Positions 32,031 through 39,967 of a stretch of DNA of 40,619 nucleotides are shown piece by piece (the first letter of the stretch is position 1; each line of letters opens with the position of its first letter). The notes beneath the pieces were generated by a model. It was not told where the DNA came from. It did not search any database and worked only from the letters and a program-made list of their open reading frames with translations. The DNA is from Bacteroidota bacterium (GTDB lineage Bacteria > Bacteroidota > Bacteroidia > Chitinophagales > Saprospiraceae). A program made the position numbers and the translations under genes. The stretch is from the NCBI GenBank assembly GCA_963169325.1, contig CAUJEY010000060.1:1-40619 (forward strand), read 5' to 3'.

Positions 32031-33419
32031 TTACTTAGCCTTTTTGACCGGCGCTTTGGGCGTAATCCCATCGTCTTTTTTGCCGGAATCTTCGTTTTCA
32101 TCCTGATAAAGATCGGGCGGGAAGCCGTTCAGCACCCGCCATAATTCGTACCACAGGGGCACATTATCGAGCAGGGCAATCCCTTTGGCGCCACCGCCCA
32201 CTTGCAATGCGGCCGGCCAGGGTTGTGCCGCAGGGTCTTTGGCCACGAGGATGCGGAATTTACCGTTGGCGCTGATATTCCGGTCGATAGCGACGACTTT
32301 TCCAGGGAAAGTACCCAATGATACGCCCGGCCAGCCGCTAAAAAAGAACGCCGGCCAACCATCAAAAATAAACCGAACCTCGCGGCCGACACTGATCAGG
32401 GGCAGGTCCATCGGCCGGAGAAACATTTCCACCGCCAGTTCATAATTGGCCGGCAGGATACTGACCAAGGGATCACCCTCCTTTATAATTTCACCGATAC
32501 CCGGTTTAATGGCTTTTATGATATAGCCATCCTGCGGCGCCAGCACGTAATAGAAACTTTGCCGCCGGGTATAGTTTTCCTGGTCGATCTGGAGTTTGCT
32601 CACCGATGCTTGTGCGTCGTATTTTTCCGACAGGGTACTAAATTTGTCCCCGCGGGCTTTGGCAATTTTGTTGGCGTACTCGTTCCGGGTCAACAGCAGC
32701 TCTGTGCGGTAAATTTCCAGGTCGTTTTGGCTGGAGGCCAGTTTGTTTTCCATACCAACCAGTTTGGCCTCGCTCTCCTGAAGTTTGCCCTTTTTTTCTT
32801 CCAGTTCCGTCAACGATTTCAGCCCCTTGTCATATAAATTTTTCACCCCTTCAAATTGCCTGCGGGCGATTTGGATGTCAACTTTAGCCTGTTCCAGCGC
32901 CGCGATATCCGACCCGATTTTCAGTTCGGCTTGCCGTATTTTATTGGCGAGTTGCGATTCCTTGTTGGGCAATTCCCGCTCGAGTGCTGCTATTTGAGCA
33001 TCTAGAGCGCCGGCCTTACCGGAGTATGACTCAATGGCGCCTTCTTTGGCCGTCACCTGGCTGCCCACCCGCTCTACAATTGCCGGGTCGAAATATTCGG
33101 ATTTTACTTCGGACAGGAACACAATGGTATCGCCTTTGCGAACCGCCTGACCTTCCGTGACGTACCAGTGCTCAATACGGCCGGAAATGGTGGCATGTAT
33201 GGTTTGCGGCCGTTGCTCGGGTCGCAAAGTGGTCACTTTGCCGTCGCCGCGGATATTTTGCGTCCAGGGAAGCAGCAGGAATATGATGAATACAACCAGC
33301 ATCACCAAAAACAGGTTTCGGGCGGAGATATGCCAGGAGGCCAGCTTGGTCCGGGCAGGTGATTTTAAGTCCTTTAACTCCGCTTCGCAATGAACAATAT
33401 TGTCGGTTATGTTTAGCAT
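32031..33419 (-). CDS. HlyD-family periplasmic adaptor
   Basis: A 462-residue membrane-fusion protein. One N-terminal membrane helix (about 32-50), a lipoyl-like half motif (ATISGRIEHWYVTEGQAVRKGDTI near residue 75), a long coiled-coil hairpin (about 115-275), the second lipoyl half (SFYYVLAPQDGYIIKAIKPGIGEII) and a barrel domain with a Lys-rich C-terminal tail. Bridges the ABC protein in the inner membrane and the TolC channel. It begins two bases after the ABC stop and ends four bases before the TolC start, a clear operon. Confidence 0.92.
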   Translation of the reverse strand: MLNITDNIVHCEAELKDLKSPARTKLASWHISARNLFLVMLVVFIIFLLLPWTQNIRGDGKVTTLRPEQRPQTIHATISGRIEHWYVTEGQAVRKGDTIVFLSEVKSEYFDPAIVERVGSQVTAKEGAIESYSGKAGALDAQIAALERELPNKESQLANKIRQAELKIGSDIAALEQAKVDIQIARRQFEGVKNLYDKGLKSLTELEEKKGKLQESEAKLVGMENKLASSQNDLEIYRTELLLTRNEYANKIAKARGDKFSTLSEKYDAQASVSKLQIDQENYTRRQSFYYVLAPQDGYIIKAIKPGIGEIIKEGDPLVSILPANYELAVEMFLRPMDLPLISVGREVRFIFDGWPAFFFSGWPGVSLGTFPGKVVAIDRNISANGKFRILVAKDPAAQPWPAALQVGGGAKGIALLDNVPLWYELWRVLNGFPPDLYQDENEDSGKKDDGITPKAPVKKAK

Positions 33420-33421
33420 AG

Positions 33422-35155
33422 TTATTCGTTTTCGCGGAAAATACGTTCGTAATGTTCCGTTTTTTGTACGGCTTTGAATGTTCCGTCAAAGATGAACTGT
33501 CCATCCTTCAACACCACCACGCGATCGCACAGCGAGGCCAGCAGCGGGTCTTCGGTGATTGCCACAAAGGTCCAGGCATGGCTTTGGTCGGTCAGCATCT
33601 GACTGATCCGCAGGCGGTCGCGGAAGTTGAGGTTACCGAGGGGTTCCTCCATGACCAACAGGTTGGGGTCTGCAACCACGGCGCGGGCGACCAGCAATTT
33701 GGCAATGATGCTGCGCGGCATGTTTTTACCACCGGGTTGCAGTTTGGTATCGATCCCTTTCTGACAATCTTGAATAAATTCACTCAAACCGATGGATTCA
33801 CATACTTCCAGCACCCGTTGAAGGGAAATATTGCTACGCCCCAGGGTAATATTTTCCCGGATAGTACCCATAAACACGTCTTCCTGGGAGGAGTAATCGC
33901 CGATATGTTCGCGCAAACTGCGCAAATCGAGATTTCGTTTAGACAATCCGTTAAACAACAGTGAGCCGGTAAAGTCGCGCCGGGCCACCGACAGAATTTG
34001 CATCAAAGTGCTTTTTCCGGAACCATTGTAACCGGCAATAGCCAGGCGCTCGCCGGCCCGGATCGTTAGTGTCAGGTCTTTCAGTACCGGCGATTCCGCA
34101 TCGTCGTATTGGTATGAAAGATTCCGAAATTCGACTTCCAACGGTTTTTTGTCGCTGAATTCTTCCACCCGGATTCCGCCTTCGCGTTCAATAGGGAGGT
34201 CGGTAACCTGGCCGATTTTTTCCGTTGCTGTAAGTACGTCATAGCCGGTTTCGTGAAGCATGATCAGTTTTTCGACCGAATCAATGATGAACAACACCAG
34301 AATTTCTGCGGCCACAAACTGACCGATGTTGAGTTGATTTTCCATAACCAGCAAACTCCCCAGAATCAGAAATCCGCCCAATACCAGGGCCCTGAAGAGG
34401 ACACTGCCGATCATTTGCGACAACAGGATACGCCAGTGTTTGGCCCGGGCATCCAGGTAATTAATGGTTAGTTCATCGGTTTGTTCCAGCGGAAACCGGT
34501 TTTCGCCAGCCAATTTAAACGTGGACGCGACCCGCCCCACCTCTTCGAGCCAGTAGGCGATTTTATACTTGTATTTGGATTCTTTCAAACTGGTTTCCAG
34601 GCCGAGGGGCGCCGTCCACCGGAAAAACAGCCCCAACACACCCAGTAACAACAGGGAAGACAGCACAAATGTGGAATGATAAAAAGAGAGCAGCAGCAAA
34701 CTGAGTAGAATTTGTAATACCGCCGTGCTGCCGTCGATGAGTAATTTAGGCAAACCTTTTTGAATCGTTTGCGTATCGAAAAACCGGTTGATCAGCTCGG
34801 GCAAATGTTCCCGGCGCATCAATTCCAGGTTGAAACGGGGAATACGAACCGCAAATTCGATGGCGGCATCGGTAAAAATCCGGCGTTGAAGGTATTCCAT
34901 TACGGATAATTGCATGAGGCGAAGAAAACCGGTGAGCAGCGCCCCAACTACGATAAATGCGACTAAAACGGCCCAGGAAGCAGATATGCCGCCGCCGGCG
35001 ATCAACCCGATGATCGCCTGTACGCCCAACGGAAGAGACAGATTGATTAGACCTGCCACCACCGCATACAACAAAATGTACCGAATTTCGTGTCGGTATT
35101 TGCCTAACAAGCGGAGGAGGCGCCGGGCGGGAGTCAGTAAAACGGGATTTTCCAC
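33422..35155 (-). CDS. ABC transporter, fused membrane and ATPase domains (degenerate NBD)
   Basis: A 577-residue half-transporter, six membrane helices (about 25-320) then a nucleotide-binding domain. The start is GTG at 35155; no ATG is available. The Walker A motif is intact (GYNGSGKST, K381) and the Q-loop is visible (YSSQED). Other motifs are off consensus: the signature reads LQPGGKNMPRS rather than LSGGQ, Walker B ends MEEP rather than DEP, and the switch His is replaced (VAITEDP). ATP hydrolysis may be slow or need a partner. With HlyD and TolC downstream it resembles type I secretion or antimicrobial export; no precursor peptide was found nearby. Confidence 0.9.
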   Translation of the reverse strand: MENPVLLTPARRLLRLLGKYRHEIRYILLYAVVAGLINLSLPLGVQAIIGLIAGGGISASWAVLVAFIVVGALLTGFLRLMQLSVMEYLQRRIFTDAAIEFAVRIPRFNLELMRREHLPELINRFFDTQTIQKGLPKLLIDGSTAVLQILLSLLLLSFYHSTFVLSSLLLLGVLGLFFRWTAPLGLETSLKESKYKYKIAYWLEEVGRVASTFKLAGENRFPLEQTDELTINYLDARAKHWRILLSQMIGSVLFRALVLGGFLILGSLLVMENQLNIGQFVAAEILVLFIIDSVEKLIMLHETGYDVLTATEKIGQVTDLPIEREGGIRVEEFSDKKPLEVEFRNLSYQYDDAESPVLKDLTLTIRAGERLAIAGYNGSGKSTLMQILSVARRDFTGSLLFNGLSKRNLDLRSLREHIGDYSSQEDVFMGTIRENITLGRSNISLQRVLEVCESIGLSEFIQDCQKGIDTKLQPGGKNMPRSIIAKLLVARAVVADPNLLVMEEPLGNLNFRDRLRISQMLTDQSHAWTFVAITEDPLLASLCDRVVVLKDGQFIFDGTFKAVQKTEHYERIFRENE

Positions 35156-35174
35156 GGGTAGTAGATATTTACAC

Positions 35175-35182
35175 CAAAGTTA
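35175..35182 (-). promoter_or_regulatory. -7 element (TAACTTTG) for the export operon
   Basis: Exact TAnnTTTG match on the minus strand, 19 bases upstream of the GTG start of the ABC gene. Leader about 16 bases. Confidence 0.5.
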
Positions 35183-35294
35183 TAATGACAAATCAGATTA
35201 AACGAACGTTCCTAAAACGACAAGATCAGTGCTTTGTTTAAAATCAATATGCGCAATACTGCAGTCTTTGTTACCCGGGCACCCGCAATCTCCG

Positions 35295-35302
35295 TAATTT
35301 TG
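35295..35302 (+). promoter_or_regulatory. -7 element (TAATTTTG) for the acyl-CoA reductase
   Basis: Exact TAnnTTTG match with a TTTG at 35267-35270, 24 bases upstream. It lies 17 bases before the TTG start codon at 35320 and supports that start. Confidence 0.5.
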
Positions 35303-35319
35303 CCCAAAATTGAGACGAC

Positions 35320-36351
35320 TTGATATACACCGAACGACTTGACCTGCTGGACGAACTGGGCCGTTACCTCTCGGCAGCGCCGGATGACGAACTCCTGCAA
35401 ATTTTCCGCAAAAGCAATGTTGAAAACCCGTGGTTTACTGTAGAAAATATACGGTATGCATTAGATTCTATTGCCGGCGCTTTTCTGGACCGGGACCGTT
35501 TGGAACACTGGGCGGCACAATATCCCATGAACAGCGCTTCCCATCCGGAAAAAACCATCGGTCTGGTGATGGCGGGAAACATCCCCTTAGTCGGTTTCCA
35601 CGACTGGCTTTGCGTGTTTGTGGCCGGGCACCGGGCCAAGGTGAAACTGTCCGACAAAGACAAATATTTGCTGCCGTTCCTGGTGAAAAAAATGGGCGAT
35701 TGGGCTTTTGAATCCTGGGAATACACCGAATTTTTGGACGAAACGGATCGATTGAAGGGCTTCGACGCCATCATTGCCACCGGGAGCAACAATACCGCCC
35801 GCTATTTCGAGCAGTATTTTGGAAAATACCCGCATATCATCCGCCGCAACCGCAACGGGGTAGCCGTGCTCCGTGGCACGGAAAACATAACTGATTTGTA
35901 CGGGCTGGGACGGGATATTTTCACCTATTTTGGGTTAGGGTGCCGCAACGTGAGCAAACTTTACGTGCCACGCGATTATGATTTTACACCCTTGCTGGAG
36001 GCCCTGCACGAATACCGGGAACTGGCGCACCACGACAAATATAAAAACAACTTCGATTACAACCTTACCCTGCTGCTGCTGAATCAAATACCCTACCACA
36101 ACAACGGCTGCCTGCTGCTTCGGGAAGAACCCGCTTTGCAAGCCCGGATAGCCTCGGTACACTATGAGTATTACAACAACGTCCAACACCTCCAAACCTT
36201 GCTGGAAACCCGGCGGGAAGAAATACAATGTATCGTGGGAAGCATCACGGTGCCGGGATTTACTATTCTACCCTTCGGAAAATCCCAGGAACCCGGCTTG
36301 TCCGATTACCCGGATGGTGTAGATGTCATGGACTTTTTAACCCGTTTATAG
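35320..36351 (+). CDS. LuxC-type acyl-CoA reductase
   Basis: A 343-residue member of the LuxC/acyl-CoA reductase family, which reduces fatty acyl-CoA or acyl-protein to the aldehyde. The catalytic Cys is C208 in YFGLGCRNVSKLYVP; upstream are TIGLVMAGNIPLVGFHD and IIATGSNNTARYFEQYF, which form the NADPH site. No luxA, luxB or luxD genes are nearby, so luminescence is not implied; Bacteroidota proteins of this group stand alone. The start is TTG because an in-frame stop lies three codons upstream. TrmD follows, after a heptad array. Confidence 0.9.
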   Translation: MIYTERLDLLDELGRYLSAAPDDELLQIFRKSNVENPWFTVENIRYALDSIAGAFLDRDRLEHWAAQYPMNSASHPEKTIGLVMAGNIPLVGFHDWLCVFVAGHRAKVKLSDKDKYLLPFLVKKMGDWAFESWEYTEFLDETDRLKGFDAIIATGSNNTARYFEQYFGKYPHIIRRNRNGVAVLRGTENITDLYGLGRDIFTYFGLGCRNVSKLYVPRDYDFTPLLEALHEYRELAHHDKYKNNFDYNLTLLLLNQIPYHNNGCLLLREEPALQARIASVHYEYYNNVQHLQTLLETRREEIQCIVGSITVPGFTILPFGKSQEPGLSDYPDGVDVMDFLTRL

Positions 36352-36353
36352 CC

Positions 36354-36388
36354 GGAACTTCAAACTTTGAACTCCAAACTTCAAACTA
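36354..36388 (+). repeat. Array of five heptanucleotide units before trmD
   Basis: Five units of the form NNAACTN (GGAACTT, CAAACTT, TGAACTC, CAAACTT, CAAACTA). It begins right after the acyl-CoA reductase stop and ends six bases before the trmD ATG. GCCGG lies at its start, similar to the CCGGC/TCGGC that precedes the right arms at 25650 and 29083. Confidence 0.8.
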
Positions 36389-36394
36389 AAAATC

Positions 36395-37084
36395 ATGCGT
36401 TTCGATATTATCACTGTATTGCCAGAGTTACTGGAAGGCCCGTTCAACCACTCTATTTTGAAACGGGCACAGCAGAAAAACCTGTTGGAAGTTTACTTGC
36501 ATCCGTTACGCGATTATGCCGACGGCAAACACCTCCAGGTAGACGATTACGCCTTCGGCGGAGGGGCCGGCATGGTGATGCAGGCAGAGCCAATCGCGCG
36601 ATGTATCGAGCACTTACAAAGCCAGCGGACTTACGACGAAATCATTTACACTTCGCCCGACGGCCTGCGGCTCGACCAGGCGTTGTGCAATCGCCTTTCG
36701 CTCCAAGGAAATATCCTGGTGCTGTGCGGGCATTACAAGGGCGTGGATGAACGTATCCGCGAAAAATACATCACCATGGAAATCAGCATCGGCGACTACG
36801 TACTCTCGGGTGGCGAACTAGCAGCTGCAGTGCTGGTTGATGCCGTGGGACGCCTGATTCCCGGCGTGCTGAACGATGAAACCTCCGCTCTGTTCGACAG
36901 TTTCCAGGACGACCTGCTGGCGCCTCCCGTGTACACCCGGCCTGCAGATTGGCGTGGTATGCGCGTGCCCGAGGTGCTGCTATCCGGAAACGATAAATTG
37001 ATCAACGAGTGGCGTCACGACCAAAGCCTGGAGCGCACCAAAGCACGGCGGCCGGACTTATACGAGAAATACATTGGGGAGTAA
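36395..37084 (+). CDS. trmD: tRNA (guanine-37-N1)-methyltransferase
   Basis: A 229-residue SPOUT enzyme that methylates N1 of G37 in tRNA using S-adenosylmethionine. Signatures: [18 protein letters not shown] near residue 50, [14 protein letters not shown] near residue 110, and [29 protein letters not shown] at about 131-159, the trefoil-knot SAM site. The C-terminal region ([35 protein letters not shown]-like) binds tRNA. Full-length. The ATG at 36395 follows the heptad array. Confidence 0.95.
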   Translation: MRFDIITVLPELLEGPFNHSILKRAQQKNLLEVYLHPLRDYADGKHLQVDDYAFGGGAGMVMQAEPIARCIEHLQSQRTYDEIIYTSPDGLRLDQALCNRLSLQGNILVLCGHYKGVDERIREKYITMEISIGDYVLSGGELAAAVLVDAVGRLIPGVLNDETSALFDSFQDDLLAPPVYTRPADWRGMRVPEVLLSGNDKLINEWRHDQSLERTKARRPDLYEKYIGE

Positions 37085-37135
37085 TTTAGAACCTTTTGTT
37101 CATCGGTACGTTTTTTCCTGCAAATCAGGCAGTAC

Positions 37136-37306
37136 ATGACAAAAGACGATCAACCAGACCAACAGGAACCTTTAGTGGAAGGGTTAGACTACTACCTGGA
37201 AAAAGGTTATCTGGTGTTTACCGCGCATTTCCTCACTAAACGGGGCAAATGCTGCGGAAGTGGTTGCCGGCATTGCCCGTACCGGGTGAAGAAGCAAAAA
37301 AACTAA
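37136..37306 (+). CDS. DUF5522-like small Cys-rich protein
   Basis: A 56-residue protein, too short for many gene callers. It is acidic at the N-terminus and ends with the compact motif FLTKRGKCCGSGCRHCPY (C39, C40, C44, C47), which matches the DUF5522 family from memory. The four cysteines suggest a metal site or iron-sulfur cluster. It follows trmD by 51 bases and converges with the response-regulator gene, with five bases between the stops. Confidence 0.8.
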   Translation: MTKDDQPDQQEPLVEGLDYYLEKGYLVFTAHFLTKRGKCCGSGCRHCPYRVKKQKN

Positions 37307-37311
37307 CTTGC

Positions 37312-38007
37312 CTACTCCCGCACATTCAAAATAAACCCCACCCGAAACACATTATCGATACTCACCTGCGGGTCTTCTTTCAACATTTTCCGCAAGCGCG
37401 AAATAAATACGTCGAAACTGCGCCCCAGGAAGTAGTCGTATTTTCCATAAATCCGCTCCACCGCTTCCTCCCGGCGCAAAATCCGGTTCTGATATTGACA
37501 AAGCAGGTGCAAAACCTCGTTTTCTTTTTCGGTGAGCCGTACGGCTTGTTCGCCAAAACGAAGTTCCTGTCGCGAAAAATCAAAATAATAGCGTCCAATG
37601 TGCTGAGGCATCGGTTCCGGGGCGGCATCTGATTTTGACGTACGGCGCAGGATCACCTTGATTTTGCACAAAAGCTCGGTTTCATCGAATGGTTTGGTGA
37701 TATAATCTTCAGCGCCGACGGCGTAACCTTTCAGTTTGTCTTCGCGCAGCAGGCGGGCGGTAAGAAACAGGAATGGTAAATTTGGGAACTGTCCGCGCAG
37801 GTTTTTGGCCAGGCTGAACCCATCCATACCAGGCATCATGACATCCAGAATACACAAGTCGAATGTTTGCCGCTGGGCTTGCTGCAGGCCGCTGAGCGCG
37901 TCGCGTTTCCAGCTAACGCGCAAGCCCTCGGTTTCTAAAAAATCCATTAGCAGCAAACCCAAATTGAGGTCGTCTTCGACGAGGAGGATATGTTTATCGT
38001 TGTTCAT
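37312..38007 (-). CDS. OmpR-family response regulator
   Basis: A 231-residue regulator. Receiver domain: ILLVEDD with acidic D12 and D13, phospho-acceptor D55 in CILDVMMPGMDGF, and K near 106 in YITKPFDE. The C-terminal winged helix (about 135-231) ends FDVFISRLRKMLKEDPQVSIDNVFRVGFIL, the OmpR/PhoB type. I place the start at 38007; the alternative at 38061 would overlap the kinase stop by four bases (ATGA) but adds a repetitive extension (SNQQASNRQ) encoded by a 15-base repeat. It is downstream of the histidine kinase in one operon. Family members bind paired direct repeats spaced 11 bases, as at 39349. Confidence 0.9.
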   Translation of the reverse strand: MNNDKHILLVEDDLNLGLLLMDFLETEGLRVSWKRDALSGLQQAQRQTFDLCILDVMMPGMDGFSLAKNLRGQFPNLPFLFLTARLLREDKLKGYAVGAEDYITKPFDETELLCKIKVILRRTSKSDAAPEPMPQHIGRYYFDFSRQELRFGEQAVRLTEKENEVLHLLCQYQNRILRREEAVERIYGKYDYFLGRSFDVFISRLRKMLKEDPQVSIDNVFRVGFILNVRE

Positions 38008-38057
38008 GCTTGAAAAAGATTGCCGGTTAGAAGCCTGCTGGTTGGAAATAGGGCGCA

Positions 38058-39290
38058 TCATGCCGGGAAAAACAAATCAAACCGTGATCCTTTGCCGTTT
38101 TCGCTACTCACTGTGACATGTCCGCGGTGCATTTCCACGATTTTTTTCACATAAGCCAGGCCCAATCCGAACCCTTTTTCGCCGGAGATGACAGCGTCTT
38201 CGCAGCGGTGAAATTTTTGAAAAATTTTCCGGCGGTTTTTGGGCGTAAGCCCCATGCCATTGTCGGCAAAACTGACGCGCCAACCGGTTTCCGACGGGTG
38301 AAACCCGATGGCTACTTCGGGTTGATTTTTCGTGTATTTGAGCGCGTTATCCAACAGGTTGCGAAAAGCATTGCCCAAATGAAAGGCATCTCCTTCAATG
38401 GTAAAGGCCGGCGTACCGGTGTCGATAGACACTTGGGCCGCGCGCTCCTGTAATTGTAATTCCATGCCTGCAACGACGTCCTGTGCCAGCCGTTTCAGGT
38501 CGACCGGTTGTTTCTGCAACTGGTAGTCTCCTTTTTCCAGGCCTGCCAGGTACAGCACGTTTTCTACCTGGTGGGTGAGTTGATCGCATTCCCGCCGGAT
38601 AATGCCGAGGTATTGATTGTCGCCCAAATCCGGGTTTTTGCGGGCCATGAGGTTGCCTGCCAGCCGGATATTGGTGAGTGGCGTGCGAAATTCGTGGGTC
38701 ATGTGATTGAAAAAGTCGCGGTTGCGGTCGCTCAGGCGTTTTTGCCAGAGCAGATAGTAGGTGGCCAATCCAAAAATGATGCAGATGAACAACAGGATAG
38801 CCACCGAAGAGGTAATCATAAAGCCCATACGTTGCAGGTAATACCCTGATTTATCGGGAAACACCAGTTGCAGCAGGTGATTATCATCGGACACAACAGG
38901 TTGCAGGGAACACGAAAACGGCACAGCGTCGGACTCGGCCGAAGTATCTTTTCGGGCGACCTGCACCTGATAAGGCATATCAATCTGATAAAAATGCAGG
39001 GCCTCGGCGAGGGCTGCTTTCACCTCGGGTTTTTTGAGCAGTGTTTCAAAATCCTGCTGACTGCCGGCAATATTGACTGGATTTGAACAACAAGCCGGTT
39101 GCCTGTCGGTCCCGGCCTGATTTTCCGCGATCTTTTCCACTGTAGAGCAGAGCGCCATGTTGACCCGGTTGTTAAACTGTTCTTCGAGCAGTTTACGCGA
39201 TTGCTGCATCCAACTAACCTGGAACCCAATCAATGCCAGTATGGCCAGGGCGGCGGCGGCAATCAACCATGCGATATGATTTATTTTCAT
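38058..39290 (-). CDS. Sensor histidine kinase
   Basis: A 410-residue inner-membrane kinase. The start at 39290 puts the first membrane helix at about 5-27. A periplasmic sensor of about 125 residues follows, with C48, an adjacent pair C67-C68 (RQPACCSNPV) and C127. The second helix is at about 157-180. The phospho-acceptor is H199 in MTHEFRTPLTN; the ATPase part shows N (NAFRNLLDNALKYTK), G1 (FADNGMGL) and G2 (GFGLGLAYVKKIVEMH) boxes. It pairs with the response regulator downstream. The Cys pair in the sensor may bind a metal or report redox state, which would fit the Cys-rich protein encoded divergently. Confidence 0.92.
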   Translation of the reverse strand: MKINHIAWLIAAAALAILALIGFQVSWMQQSRKLLEEQFNNRVNMALCSTVEKIAENQAGTDRQPACCSNPVNIAGSQQDFETLLKKPEVKAALAEALHFYQIDMPYQVQVARKDTSAESDAVPFSCSLQPVVSDDNHLLQLVFPDKSGYYLQRMGFMITSSVAILLFICIIFGLATYYLLWQKRLSDRNRDFFNHMTHEFRTPLTNIRLAGNLMARKNPDLGDNQYLGIIRRECDQLTHQVENVLYLAGLEKGDYQLQKQPVDLKRLAQDVVAGMELQLQERAAQVSIDTGTPAFTIEGDAFHLGNAFRNLLDNALKYTKNQPEVAIGFHPSETGWRVSFADNGMGLTPKNRRKIFQKFHRCEDAVISGEKGFGLGLAYVKKIVEMHRGHVTVSSENGKGSRFDLFFPA

Positions 39291-39348
39291 TGAATTTGCT
39301 TTTGCGGGTACAAAAAACCGGCTTTTTTCAGGCATGAAAAACCCTTTA

Positions 39349-39392
39349 ACAAGTGGCTAACAAGTGGCTAACGGCTGGGCAACAAGGTCGGG
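39349..39392. repeat. Four 11-base units in the kinase/Cys-protein gap, likely operator
   Basis: Two perfect copies of ACAAGTGGCTA (39349-39359 and 39360-39370), followed in phase by two partial copies (ACGGCTGGGCA and ACAAGGTCGGG). Eleven-base direct repeats are the classic site form of OmpR/PhoB regulators. They lie upstream of the -7-like element at 39406 and of the kinase start. Confidence 0.6.
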
Positions 39393-39405
39393 CGCCGCGT
39401 TGCCG

Positions 39406-39413
39406 CACCTTTG
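39406..39413 (+). promoter_or_regulatory. Near-match -7 element (CACCTTTG) for the Cys-pentad protein
   Basis: CACCTTTGC differs from TACCTTTGC at one base. It lies 14 bases after the four 11-base units and gives a leader of about 75 bases before the ATG at 39494. The weak match would suit an activator-dependent promoter. Confidence 0.4.
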
Positions 39414-39493
39414 CAACGTTGTTCGGCGCTACCCGCTGCATGGCCTGCCAACCCGGCGGTTCCGGGTGAACCTAAAATTTTAATAACCACATT

Positions 39494-39868
39494 ATGAAAC
39501 AAGTAATGCTGTTTTCCGCTGTTCTCTTTATCGGTTTGTGCTGCTCATCCGATCTCTGCGCGCAGAGCTGCCAACCCAATCCCGCCTGTAAGGTGATTTG
39601 TTCCTCGTCAAAAGCCAGCATTCAAAATGATGCGGCTAATCCGAACCCCACGGCAGGCGCCGTAAAGGCAGTGACCGTCAGCCAACCGGCGGCTGTAGCC
39701 GGCCAGGCTACCCAAAAAGCAGGATGCAATCCGGCCAACTGTGACCTGAGTAAATGTGATCCAACCAACTGTGATCTGTCAAAATGTAACCCGGCTGACT
39801 GCGATGTGTCCAAATGTATCCCCGCGAATGGTGCGGGCGGAGCAAAGTCAAAAAGTACGCGGATTTAG
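39494..39868 (+). CDS. Secreted protein with a cysteine every fifth residue
   Basis: A 124-residue protein I do not recognise. A signal peptide ends near residue 24 (cleavage likely after LCAQ). A Thr/Ala/Val linker follows, then residues 78-108 have cysteines at exactly every fifth position (78, 83, 88, 93, 98, 103, 108), alternating CNPAN-like and CDLSK-like pentads. The DNA shows three 30-base copies (39725-39754, 39755-39784, 39785-39814) plus a partial one. Six more Cys lie at 16-36. It may bind metal ions or form disulfide networks, in the periplasm or outside. It is divergent from the two-component operon. Confidence 0.8.
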   Translation: MKQVMLFSAVLFIGLCCSSDLCAQSCQPNPACKVICSSSKASIQNDAANPNPTAGAVKAVTVSQPAAVAGQATQKAGCNPANCDLSKCDPTNCDLSKCNPADCDVSKCIPANGAGGAKSKSTRI

Positions 39869-39901
39869 AGCAGGTAGGGGTAACGACTAAAAAGTAATAT
39901 G

Positions 39902-39967
39902 AAACCACAAAGTTCACAAAGGGCACAAAGTCTGAAACTAATGTGCTCTTTGTGAACTTTGTGGTTT
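39902..39967. terminator. Palindromic nonamer repeat, two-way terminator
   Basis: Arms of 26 bases (39902-39927 and 39942-39967) with one G/A difference (a G-U pair in RNA) and a 14-base loop. The left arm is made of nine-base units of the form NCACAAAGN. The right arm touches the stop codon of the GNAT gene. Confidence 0.85.

Noticed and set aside
30611-35319. ABC/HlyD/TolC operon as a bacteriocin cluster
   Set aside because: No short precursor with a double-glycine leader and no modification enzyme were found in the gaps or neighbours.
35320-36351. LuxC-type reductase as part of a bioluminescence operon
   Set aside because: No luciferase, LuxD or LuxE genes nearby; neighbours are trmD and an export operon on the other strand.
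10638-36388. Heptad arrays as CRISPR arrays
   Set aside because: Units are seven bases with no unique spacers and no cas genes in the window.
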